Part shown: one piece after another, positions 45,559 through 56,382 of the stretch
How the letters are laid out: each line of letters begins with the position of its first letter
Position numbering within the stretch: position 1 is the stretch's first letter
Assembly: GCA_013180625.2 (NCBI GenBank)
Contig: SNVD02002696.1
Coordinates: 36,976 to 100,975 of the forward strand
DNA length: 64,000 nt
Source: Boswellia sacra
Taxonomy: Eukaryota; Streptophyta; Magnoliopsida; Sapindales; Burseraceae
Reading direction: 5' to 3'
The notes under the pieces: generated by a model
The model's input: only the letters and a program-made list of their open reading frames with translations
What the model was told of the DNA's origin: nothing
The model's database searches: none
Program-made: the position numbers and the translations under genes

Positions 45559-47084
45559 TGATGAACACTTAAATATGCATGTTTAATAAGAGTTTAGTTT
45601 ATCATATTGCATTAATATTGTCATTAAATTCCTCAACTTAAGCATATTTGTAGCATTTGCATCTTTGTAATTAATTCCTCTTAATTTTGGTTTTCTTATA
45701 GGTTCGGTAAAATAGGCATAACTCTCTATTTATAGATCAGAATGGTGCAATTCTTAATGTTTTGGAAAGCTGATTCAATTTTCTACAAGATTGCATTCAC
45801 AAGCATCATCAAATTCGGGCTCTTAGTAGACCAAAATTGGGCTTGAAATGAACCCATCTACAGTCTCGGCCCAGTCTGACCAAGCCTCAGTATTTGGACT
45901 GTATCTCTCAAAATACGTATCCAAATTGTGCAAATCAATATGTTCTAGAAAGCTGAGAGAAATATCTACAACTTTCATGAATACATGTGATTAAAATTCA
46001 CAACATTTAGATGTCAAAATTGATGGTCAAAGTCGGTGCCTAATGATCCCAATTGTCAAAGATATTTACAACTAATATTTGACAATTATGCCCTTGTAAT
46101 TTGACAAGTTTGCCCTGGATGTATCTATAAATAGAGGTGCCTTGTGACCCATTAGGGCATCTTGGCCTTGGCTGGAACATTTTGGCTTTGGCTAGGATCT
46201 TGTATTGTGTTTTGTGTGTTTATGTTATTAATGAATTCCTTTTTCTTGCATTTTATTTTCTTTCTATTATAATGTTCTTCTAATTTCTCTTTTGCTAAGG
46301 TGAAAGAGTGAAACCCTTGATATGAGAATAAGGATTCTCTAACCCTTAATATGTTCTTAATAATCTTAATCTTATAATGTTTATTTAATATGATTTATAT
46401 TTAATTTCTTAATCAATCTTGACACCACTCGTAAAGTGGAGGTCTTGATCCATTGTCGACAATCCTTGGCACATCAAATGCTTGGATCCTTTCTAGATGA
46501 TGTATGGTTCTTCCTTACCGACACGAATCTAGTTAGAACCTTGATTTGTTGTAGACATATGGTGATTGGCACATTGGATGCTTGAACCCATTTACAAGAA
46601 GTGGTATAAATATTGGTAATAAAACAAATATAATTCATATAACTAAAATAGGTTAATTATCCTTATTTGAAATATCAAGGGCGGATCCCCTAACCTTAGC
46701 CTTAATTGTTATTGTGTTAATTCCTCTTGTATTTTAATTATTCTATTGTTTATGAACTTTTTATTTTATTTACTATGGTAGGTTCTACCACCTTATGAAA
46801 TTGTTCTTTAATTTACTATGGTTGGTTATACCACCTATTTCCATGGACGGTTTTACCTCCTCTTGCTTTTTTGTTTTATATTTGAATGGTCGGTAATACC
46901 GCCTACCATCTTACATATTTATTGATAATATCTTGTCATTTCTTTGAATTATTCATATCATATTTGCTTATCTTATAATTTGTAACGCTAAAATCTCCTT
47001 CCTCGTGGATCGACCCCGGTCTCACTGGGTTTTATTACTTCGACACTCCTATACTTGGGAGACAATCCTTTTTCGGATGTGTCA
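45559..47084 (+). repeat. E2 3' LTR
   Basis: 1526 bp, ends GTGTCA before the TTCAG duplication. Pairs with 38851-40377. Confidence 0.95.
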
Positions 47085-47230
47085 TTCAGCAAGACATAAA
47101 TACAAATTTAAAGGGACAAAAAACTACTTCAACTCAAATTATACTGGTTTGCTTTGTCATCATAGCTCTAAAAATATATAAACATAATTACATTTCAGGG
47201 AATTAAATGATATTTAGAGGAAAAAGCAAT

Positions 47231-48436
47231 TCAAATTCTAAAGCCACCCACTTCAGCCTGTTTTCTTAGAATATCAACTTTGTTCTGGAGGTCTTCACGA
47301 ATCTTTTTCAAGTTTGCTTCCTCCACTTTCTTGTGTTTCTAAGAGAAGGGACACCACAAGTGAGGTGCTGGGACAGAAAAACAGCAAATGCTAAATAAGC
47401 GCAATGAATAAAACCACATCAGCTAGCAATATTTTTGTAGCTCAAAAACAAGCAGATAAATAAATTATGCACAAAAAGATGCCAATGGATTCCAGTAAAG
47501 GTTATATCTGATAATGGAAATAAAGTGAAGAAAACAATAGCAAAGAAAGAAGTAAAATAGTTTCCAAGATTTTCTCAAGATTTTGCATATGAACTTTATG
47601 CTTACTACAACTAAATCAAAAATTGAACCATACTTAAGAAAAACTTTCATTATTAATACAGATAAGCGAATTTAACCAGCAGCATAATGAAACCTGATCG
47701 AATGCATCTAGATGCTTAACAGCCTTGGCAATTGCCTCCTGATTTTTCTCATCCCATTTATTTTTCCTTTCTTTCTGGCGGGCAAAAAACAACAATAAAG
47801 AAGAAAGATGGAAAATTTAGGAGCCATTGGAAGTTCAGTGAAATTATTTTTACAAAATGAACAAAAAAAAAACTGCAGTTCTATTTTTCAAGATTGAAAA
47901 TGGGCTCAGTATATTTTACTCGAACACCGTTAAGGTTGAGATCAAAAGTCCAGGCTCAATGATTCCAACCACTTAAATAATCAAAAAAAACAACTCTTAC
48001 CTTCAAACGAGAAGTTAATTGATTCATAAACAACTCATAAACCGATTTATAACCCACATGCCATTCACCGGACGGGTTTTTCCAGGAAGAATTCACAACC
48101 ACACTCGCCCCTAAATTCAAACAAAATAATAATTTCAAATTTTAATTTTCAGTTTCAAATGAAGTTCTAGTGAAGCAATTAGACGGACCAGTAGCTCCAT
48201 GAATACAGCCATCAGAATCGGCCTTCACCACTATTGAAGTATCAATATCTCCACTTCCCGTGCTGCAAGTAACTATAACAATAACAATAGAGCAAAAAGC
48301 AAGCAAGCTAGGGATTTAGAGAGGGCGAGCAAAAAGCAAGCAAGCTGCAAGTAACTTATCATCTCACGATCAAACTATTAATGGCAATGAAGAGGGCGTG
48401 AGCGAGAGCAAGCCGACTTGGCTGGTTGCCGGCCAT
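47231..48436 (-). pseudogene. Captured multi-exon host gene fragment in CACTA
   Basis: Minus-strand exon-like blocks with matching splice signals and phases: 48189-about 48266, 48001-48110 (phase kept across the intron), 47694-47774, and 47231-47338 ending in TGA. Each is open in the joined frame and has GT donors and AG acceptors. An ATG at 48436 opens MAGNQPSRLALAHALF but its junction to the next block is out of phase, so the first exon may be unrelated or damaged. The last exon is a Lys/Glu-rich coiled-coil-like segment. I do not recognise the protein. Expression is unknown. Confidence 0.55.
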
Positions 48437-49276
48437 TGAGAGCTGGGGAGAGATAGAACCGAAATTAGGGATTTAAAGAGCTGGCGAAGAGAGAATTGAA
48501 ATTTGGGATTTAGATCTAGCGTCATTTTCTTTATATAGGATTGTGAAATTCCTGCAAATCCATATCTATTAAAAATTTTTAAAATCACCCCCAATTCAGT
48601 CCCTATATTTCAAATTTTTTCATTTACACCATTAGACTATTTTTTTATAATTTTTAGAACACTAAATGTTTTAATTTCATTTTTAAAATAAATTATAATA
48701 ATTTTTTGCATATTTAAAATATTATATTATTGTAAAATAATTTTTTTGATATTTTTAATTACTTAATTTTCACCAAAGCAATTAAATAATGTGATTTTCA
48801 TAATTTTAAAATTAAAAAATAATTTTATTTATTTCATAAAATTTCTACATTTAGAAATTAAAATTTTAGAAATTCATTTTTTTAAAATTTAATATTTAAA
48901 AATTTATTCTTTTCATATATATAATAATGTTATCTTTAATTTAAAGATTTTTAAAAATTATTTTTAATTTTAGATCAAAAATAAAATTATATTGTTTAAT
49001 TATATTTAAATAAATTTATTAAAATTTTAAATATTATATTCACTTATTTGAAAGAAAAAATGAAAAGAAAGAGGGAAATTTGAGAGGGAAAAGAAAAAAT
49101 TAAATTTTCACATACTTGTCAAACTTTTATAAAAATGTGACATATATGTGATTGAATAAGACAAAAAATGACAAATAAGATGAATTAATAGGTTTGACTT
49201 TTAAGACATGATCAAATTTCTCACTTTTTTAAAAAACTGTCAAATAAAAAAATTGGGAAGTGACAAATATGCAAAA
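48437..49276. other. CACTA right interior, very AT-rich
   Basis: Runs of A/T with no coding signal; subterminal TGACAAATA-like repeats near 49165 and 49260. Confidence 0.6.
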
Positions 49277-49278
49277 AA

Positions 49279-49289
49279 TTCTTGTAGTG
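49279..49289 (-). repeat. CACTA right terminal inverted repeat
   Basis: TTCTTGTAGTG, the inverse of the left end; followed by the GAG duplication. Confidence 0.9.
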
Positions 49290-50390
49290 GAGGCCTGTAG
49301 CAGGTCTATCATTCCAACGATGCACTCTTTTACCAAGATACCACGTCAAACTCTGAGCATCTTAAAATAGTATCCTTTTGTCTACCAAAGGTCAAGCACC
49401 CCTCATAGCATCATCCCAATCCTTCTGTGGCTCCCAAAGTTGACAGTTAATCTACAAGACAAATTCAAACATGTAAGATGATGATTTTGGCTTTGGGGAA
49501 ACTAATATGGTTTTTGTTTTTGTCTTACGTGATCCTAGGTATGGTCTCGAATTGCTCCTCTTAAGCAGGCCAAGTCATGAGAAGCATCGGTATCCTTAAG
49601 CCCTTTGGATTGTGTATAAGCACGAGGATACCCATCATCCATTAGCAAAGTAATGGGCTTTGGAAGAAGCCCAATCTCATAAGCCTAGATTTGCAAAATA
49701 AAAAAACAAATTTATGCATGCCACAACTAATGATAGAAAAGAATGCAAGAGATAGGTGCATACCTCAATCATGGGAGCAAAACCTCCTATCCTTTGTGTG
49801 TATATGCAGCCACGATCTAAGTAAAGGTAGAGGTGAGATAAAGCAACGCTCCCTTAGTCATAGACCTTTATCTAATCCAAGCCTCTCAGTGGAGGAAGGA
49901 GATACATGTCACCTAAGTTCGACACATTAGCAAAAAGTGTCAAGGTCAAAAGGTAGATCACAAAGCTATAAACATGCTACTCAGCCAACATCACCAACAA
50001 AATCCCCATGGGCATCAATCCTCCCCATCCAATAATCTACTATAGGCTTATACATGATGGCAGTGTCAAACTTCCTCCCTGGAAGACAGCAAAGCAACTC
50101 AACCACCTCATCATTATGAGAACCAAGTGAAGCCAAACAGATATTAAATGCCATTGAAATACCCCTAAAAGAGAGATCGATCATGGTAGCAAAGTTTAGG
50201 GGCGTGATAGTAAACTCCCTAATCGGTGTATGGAATGTGTGAGTAGTGTCCATCCACCTCTCACAAAGAACTCTCAGTGCATACCAGTCATTATGCGGGT
50301 TGCTGGATGGAAGAAGCGTGACAAAGGTGTCCAAACTGGTGGCCCTGATATGACCTAGGATAGGCTCCTTGATCTTCTTGAACATTCATG
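49290..50390 (-). pseudogene. N-terminal part of antisense plant-mobile-domain ORF of element C
   Basis: The 134-codon frame 50385-49981 is clear plant mobile domain (PMD) text: ERWMDTTHTFHTPIREFTIT and then TPLNFATMIDL. PMD proteins occur both as host genes and as accessory ORFs of Tat-type retroelements, and here it runs opposite to pol. After a stop at 49981 the text continues in pieces towards 49290, where the CACTA insertion cuts it; the remainder is at 35279-34521. Its role in the element is unknown. Confidence 0.7.
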
Positions 50391-51029
50391 AGCCTGAGCT
50401 AAGTTCCCTCTAGGGCGATACTCATATTCATCTTGTTGAAACAAGTATGTAGAAAAACTTTAAGGACAAAAATTCAATTCAAGTGAGTAAAGCATCCAAC
50501 AAGCATTCAAAGGTCAAGTTTAACATCTAGCAATCATAAGTAGAGGTGTATAGCTTGAAACAGTCGAAGAATTGTAAGAAGACAAGCAAAACGTTCAAAA
50601 TCGCAAAGAAGTTAAAAGCTGTAAGCAACAGGTGCATGCCTGTCTGAAGTCATCTTCAACCTCTAGAAAATATTAAGGTCTACAACAGGTGCACGCCTGT
50701 CTCTAACCTTTGTAGTAGGTGCACACCATCTTCATTTAGAGCTAAAAATTTTTCCAAAATCGATTTTCCAAACTTCCCAAGAACACATTAAGACGACATT
50801 CCATTCAATGCAAAGCATTCATACATCAATTTAAAGCATGAACAAAGCAAAGAAGAGGTCAATTAACCTTTGTGATGACATGAGTGGACAAATCTTCAAC
50901 AAGCGGGACTTCTTGGTCATCTGAAATGTCTTTAAGAGTCGATTTGATTATTAGAGAGACAGAAAGAACATTAAGATCGACAGGAAACTAAGCCATTGTA
51001 TTGATATGAAAAGTTTTCTTTTTATTCAA
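50391..51029 (+). other. Spacer upstream of partial 3' LTR of C
   Basis: Contains AGGTGCACGCCTGT-type palindromic repeats near 50630, 50690 and 50715. No gene is supported. Confidence 0.5.
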
Positions 51030-51770
51030 TAACTATAAATCATAATTAATACCATGTTTTCTTTGAATTAATAACCTGTTGTCTTTTGTTTTCTTTACGA
51101 ATGGTGAGTTGAGGCTTAATAGGTAATAAGTAGACTCACAATTGATGGTGAGGGATTTATTAGATTTAGTTTCATTTCATTATTTTATACTTTAATAGCC
51201 ATTGTTCTTGATGTTTGAGTTATGCTTTGTTACATGTTTCATATCTTTTGTTCATGTGATTTTATTGATATGATTGATGAGAGAATGTAAATGGATGATT
51301 TCCATAATTCTTGTTTTGTCGTTTTTGTTTTATCTTATACATTTGTAAAGACTTAATGTAATCCCTTTCCCATTCTCATGTGTTTTTTGGAATTGTAATT
51401 CTATTCTCCTCCCTTCTTTCTTTGGATGTATAATATTCACGTCACATGCTAATAAAGATAAAGCAATTTATGTGCTAAAAAGAATTAGGATCAACAGAAT
51501 AGAGATTAATACAATAAAAGCTTTAGATTTAGCAAACCTGAATAAAGGCTGGATTCACATTTGGGTGAGGTTTAATCATGTACCTAACTTCTTAAACTCG
51601 TCTCTCAAGGGGTGAAGGTAGTTTAGGTCTAGAAGCAAAGGATAAGACTACCATAACTCATAATTTTCTAGGCATGCCTTTGTGGCTTGTTCTGTGTTCC
51701 TTTAAATATTTAATTGGCTTTGACATAGTGTCATGGTCACAATCGTTCTGGCAAGATGAAAGTGTCGTTG
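51030..51770 (+). repeat. Partial 3' LTR of element C
   Basis: Matches 24705-25469 of the 5' LTR (TTAATACCATGTT, GGTGAGGGATTTATTA and GAAGGTAGTTTAGGT landmarks). The first about 1.3 kb of the LTR is missing. It abuts integrase text of another element. Confidence 0.6.
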
Positions 51771-51783
51771 GAAAAGTGGCATC

Positions 51784-52590
51784 AGTATGTGTTAGTGGCG
51801 ATTAACTAGTTCTCCAAATGGGTAGAAGCTGAGTCCTACAATAAATTGGGGCAAAGCAGATGGCAAAGTTCATCGAGAAAAACATCATATGCAGATTTGG
51901 AGTACCATATCATGTGGTAACTGACAATAGAGTATAGTTTCAGGCTAAAACCAAAGCATTATTCTAGAAGAATGAGATTGAGCATCACAAATCATCTCCA
52001 TTTCAATCGCAAGCGAATGAGGCAGAAGAAGTGGCCAATAAAACATCAAGTTAATCAAAACAGTACAAACATATGGAGATTGGGCTATCAATAAAAACAT
52101 CAAGTTAACCAAAACTGTTGTTTTGCCGGGTTACAAAACTATACCTAGAAGTTTGATAGAAGTGACACCATTCTCATTGGTTTACAGTGCAAAAGTAGTC
52201 TTGCCAATTGAGATAGAAATGAAATTAGTGAGGATTTTGTTGGAAAAAAAAAAGCCTAAAGGTGAGTAGATTTGAAATAGATGCAAAAAATTGGACTTGA
52301 TTAACAAGAAGAGAATAAAGGCAAGACATCACATGCAGCTATACCAAAAGTAGGTCGTTCGAGCCTTCATCAAAAAAATAAAAGTAAGAGGATTCATAGA
52401 AGGATAATTGGTCCTTAAACAAACCAAACCGACGGTGTTTTATCTAATAGGAAAGTTCAAACCCAACTAGAGAGGACCATACATCATGACGAAGGCAATA
52501 TTTGGCAGAGCGACCATATTGTCACACATGGAAGGGAATGAGTTCTCCGAGCCTATTAACATGGACATGCTTAAAAGATATTATGTGTAA
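51784..52590 (+). pseudogene. Integrase C-terminal half of element D
   Basis: Starts within the integrase core (INQFSKWVEAESYN) and continues in broken frames through the PFSLVYSAKVVLP block and the GPYIMTKAIFGRAT end, stopping at 52590. A short tandem repeat (AAAACATCAAGTTAA, at about 52038 and 52092) marks a local duplication. Everything upstream of this point in D is lost. Confidence 0.75.
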
Positions 52591-52849
52591 AAGCGAGAGG
52601 AAAAAGAAAAGAGTGAGAACAAAAGGTAATCAACGAAAAAATCATAAATGGTTGATTAATGACAAGAGTTGTCTCATTGTGCACGTATTGTTCTAGACAG
52701 TTGTAGCTTTATTGATGAAATAAAATTGTTTAGAATCAAAGATGCCTTTGAAATGTTTTATTATTGAGGAAAGCATCTAGCAAATGAGCTAACAATAAAA
52801 CAATCAATGTCATCTCTGTCTTTTTGCTAGTGCATGAATAGGCTTATTG
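52591..52849 (+). other. Post-pol spacer of element D
   Basis: Similar to 32769-33030 in C (GATTAATGACAAGAGTTGT landmark). No gene. Confidence 0.5.
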
Positions 52850-54280
52850 TGCTGCTCTCCACACTATCTGGCCCGAGAAACAGGATCAAGAATAGAAGCC
52901 TGAAAGGTTTCCTAACCCTTGTAGCAGTTGTTAGTCTCAAAATCAGGAGAATGGAATAGGTTCCTCTCAATGCAATTACACGGCCAAGACTTACTCACAT
53001 GCTCAAGATCGCGGGCAAACAGTCTCCTAACTCCAAATGTAGTTAGCGTGGCCACGATCCTCTGCTTGAGCTTATACTGACGACATGATCTAACAAGATC
53101 ATAGAAAGAACTATGGGTGAAACCCCCTAAGGGCACATAGGCAATATAGGCTTGGACAGTCACATGCTCCAGTCTCAACCAAAGACAATGCCTGTGAATC
53201 TAACTATCAGGAATGACTCGAAGCCAATAGATCCAATAATCATGTTTCTGAAGTCTCCTTCTCGTATGAAGTCCATGATTGTAACGGGAAATGTCTAACT
53301 TAGGTGGTGCTAGAATAAATAGTCTCTCTTGCAACCAAATCTTTAAAAAAAATGAAAAGAAAAATAAGAAAAAGCCAGCTAAGTTGAAAACATGAAAAGG
53401 CAGCTTAGACAAAAGTTAGGGCATTAAAAAAGAAAAAAAAATAATGAGAAAAAGCCCATTAAGTCAAAAACTTGAAAAGGTGGCTTACACGAAAGCTAAG
53501 GCATTGAAAAAAAAAATAAGAAAAAAACCAGCTAAGTTGAAAACCTGAAAATGCAGCTTAGGCAAAAGTTAAGGTTAAGAGAAAATACCTGAAAAAGCAA
53601 GAGACTACCACTAAACTTCTAACTCAAATCAACCCTAAGATGGTCCCATCAATCAATAATTCCACCAGAATCAAGGGCATTAATGTGAATTTTGGTCCCA
53701 TCTGAGGAATGACAATCACAAGAAATAGATCTCTAAGACCGTATAGTGAAACCAACAGAAATTTTGAAAGAAGGCAGAACTGAATTAATGGAGCTAAGCG
53801 GATGAGGTTCTACCCATCATCTCAAGCAGAGGGATGACTGAAGATAATGTCACTCACCTTTGATATGAATGCCATTAAAGAATGTGGAAAGCCAAAGAAA
53901 TTGACAATCTCAGACATCGACGACTCGATAGTGGGCAAGATGATGCTTTGAGAATTAGAGGAATGGCATCTAAGAATGGCGAAAAACTCCTCATATAAGG
54001 GGTAAAGCTCTTGCCTATTGAATCAAAAGACAAGATCGTAAGGATCCTAGAAAGTCGTGTAGTCCTTAAGAAATGAAATGTTGAGTTTCAGATGTCAAAG
54101 AAATTTCAAGTTGTAAAGATCATTGGATTCAAGTCGTTTCTAGTCATTATCATTTAGAGGCTTTAAGAAAGGCTAAAAAATCTTGAAAGTGCCTTTAGAC
54201 ATTTTAAAAGACATGAAAAAGCGTTGAAAAACATGAAAGAACGTGAAAGAACATGAAAGAAAGGTGTTGGAAAGCATGAA
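52850..54280 (-). pseudogene. Antisense DUF7745-like ORF of element D
   Basis: Minus-strand homologue of 34100-33031, in pieces. The 88-codon frame 53178-52912 covers the C-terminal part (GGFTHSSFYDLVRSCRQY). The N-terminal landmark (FNRQELYPLYEEF) lies near 54010. Frames are interrupted by low-complexity A-rich inserts near 53340-53560. Function unknown. Confidence 0.55.
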
Positions 54281-55890
54281 GAGAAGTGGAGAAGGAAAGG
54301 TATTTATATAGTAAAGAAGCAAAGAAAGAAGGTGGAAAAGAGGACAACCGATCGGCTATGGCAGGACCGTCGTATGGGAATCTCACCATCGACTGGTGGT
54401 GGAAGGCCAAAAGGTCCACCAACAAGCTTTTTTTGCATGTTTGGACATTCTGATTCACATATCAACAAGCATATTTAAGTGCATGGAGTTCAATGTTTGC
54501 AACTTTGATCAAAATTCAATAATCGATGACTTGGAATTGAGTTTGTTTAGATGTGTTTTGGCCAAGATATAAGTAATTTGAGAAACAATGAAAAGTGCTG
54601 GAAATAAAAGAATTCTCACTAAATTTTTGAGATACAACTGAGTGTTTTGGTTCTACATCATCAAAAAGTTCACAAATGAAAGATAAATGAAACAACAATA
54701 AAATAATAGAAATGAAGCAGATGGTTGTGATCATCACTGGTCATAACCATCATCGTCAGGGTCCATAGAAAATGTGACAACCTAAGCCTAAAAACGCTCA
54801 ACCCCATGCTCCAAGCATTTGATCTCCTGACCGTCGGTCTGATCCAAGTAACAAGCATATATTTAGAAAGAATATCAGAATAGGTTATCAGAAGGCAAAG
54901 AACTACTGTGATTCTTAGTTAGGATGTAATGTTTCAAGGATATACCCTTGACTGTTTTGTTCTCATTGCTTATAAGAGTAATAAAGCTTTGGTGTTTTTA
55001 TACCAAAAAAAAAATATCAGAATAGGAATCATGCGTACATGAAATCATAAAGTGTTACTTTACTTGGTACTAACGAGATATCTACAGGATATGTCAATGC
55101 AAAGCAACCTATGTCTGAAATACATGCTCCGTGGAGGACTTAGGCATATACATACTTTTTTTTTATGATTAACAAAATTGAAAAAACAAAAAAAAGAACA
55201 AGTATAAATCATCCCAAAGTGGTGCCATCGAGAACAAAGGGGAACAGCCATGTTCGGATTCTCAAGAAGCACATGACTGTTGATCTTCCCACCAACATCC
55301 CATGTGTGCTGGGAAAGGCATAAAGTTCTCCAACCATAATGAGGGGCAAAATGGTAAAAGCTAAAAAAAAGAAAGAAGAGAAAAGGGAAAAAAGAAAAGA
55401 AATAAAGAAATAAAGAAAGAAGAAAGAAAGAAGAAAAGAAAAAGAAAAAGAAAAAGAAAAAGAAGAAGAAGAAGAAACCGAAGCATTTTAGTCAACACAG
55501 TAAGAAGCACTCAACCATGACAATAGTTTTGCAACTCAAAAGGAAATTTTAAAAACATCAATCGATGAAATTTTTTATGAGAACCACATGGAAAAAAGTC
55601 TTGCACAGAAAAGAAAGTAGCTTGTTAGAAGAACACATCAATTATGGTAAACTTAGAATTGATTTTAAATCATAATGACAAAATATAATAGAATCATTTG
55701 ATATTTTGCATGAAATTGCAAGAATAATTGGAGACCTTATTTTCATAATGAAATCCCCAGTGGAGAGCATAAAACCTTATATATTCAAAGTTTGAAGAGA
55801 TCAATGATTGCTAGATTATAATCTAATGAGATTTAGAAGTACAGCACGATAAAATTTTTCCTAGCGAACGTGCATGAGTATAAATCCTAA
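54281..55890. other. Decayed 3' region of element D
   Basis: Contains the inverted GGTCG/CGACC-type text near 54350, a short remnant resembling the PMD tail (minus strand, 54860-54700), and a purine-rich run (AAG/AAAG)n at 55360-55480. No gene is supported. Confidence 0.5.
55360..55480 (+). repeat. Purine-rich low-complexity tract
   Basis: Nearly pure A/G with (GAAAAA)n and (GAA)n runs. Confidence 0.9.
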
Positions 55891-56235
55891 TAAGTAGGTA
55901 CACTTAAGAGTGTTTTAAGCCTTAGATAGGCACAAGCCTTTAGAATAGGCATACTAAAAAAGTATTAAAAACCCTATAAAGTAAGTGCACTTAAGAGTAT
56001 TTTAAGCTCTTAGAATAGGCGCAAGCACTAAGAATAGGCACACTGAAGAGTGTTAGAAACTCTAAGAAGTAGGTGCACTGAAGAGTGTTTCATTTAAACA
56101 TCATAAAGACGCATTTCATGCATTGGAAGAATGCATTTTCTTGCATTAGAAAATTGCATTTCATGCATTAGAAAGATGCATTCCATGCATTAGAAGGATG
56201 CACTCAAGCCATAAAATGGGCACACAAGCCCTTAA
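55890..56235 (+). repeat. Two adjacent tandem arrays in the 3' region of D
   Basis: Units of about 70 bp with GTGCACTTAAGAGTGTTTTAAGC (written as landmarks GTGCACT and AAGAGTGTT) repeat about three times up to 56100. Then a 24-bp unit with GCATTTCATGCATTAGAA repeats four to five times (56105-56205). Confidence 0.8.
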
Positions 56236-56359
56236 GCAGGCATAATTTTCTATAAGAGGTTTAGTGGAATGAAGACGTGGATGCATAAGTCACACCCAAA
56301 ATAGGTAGGGCAAGGTAAGAGTACTTTATCAATTTTTGTGTCACACAAAACCCTTCCAA

Positions 56360-56382
56360 AATTGGGGCAAACTATAAGCACC
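56360..56382 (+). promoter_or_regulatory. Candidate polypurine tract of element D
   Basis: AAATTGGGGCAAACT lies shortly before the LTR start, degenerate but in place. Confidence 0.35.

Larger units (their letters stand above)
38846..47089 (+). mobile_element. Element E2: LTR retrotransposon carrying an intact LOG gene
   Basis: A complete insertion with 5-bp duplication TTCAG (38846-38850 and 47085-47089). LTRs are 38851-40377 and 45559-47084 (TGATGAAC...GTGTCA), 1527 and 1526 bp, about 2-3% different by eye. It has the tRNA-Asp primer site, an almost complete Athila-type gag with a few stops, no protease, RT or integrase, then the cysteine-rich protein gene and an intact LOG. Nested in a CACTA transposon. 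Non-autonomous; it would need enzymes from a related element. Confidence 0.95.
35280..49289. mobile_element. CACTA (En/Spm) transposon, non-autonomous, with gene fragments
   Basis: The ends are CACTACAAGAA at 35280 and its inverse at 49289, flanked by 3-bp duplications GAG (35277-35279 and 49290-49292). Both are hallmarks of CACTA elements. Subterminal TTGGCGGT repeats fill 35300-35530. No transposase is recognisable. The interior holds exon-like pieces of host genes (36100, 37938, 47231-48436), as in Pack-CACTA elements. E2 (38846-47089) sits inside; without it the transposon is about 5.8 kb. Confidence 0.88.

Noticed and set aside
54204..54458. His/Phe-rich 84-codon minus-strand frame.
   Set aside because: Built from short repeats (CATGAAAGAACATGAAAG type) in a decayed Tat region; no family match.
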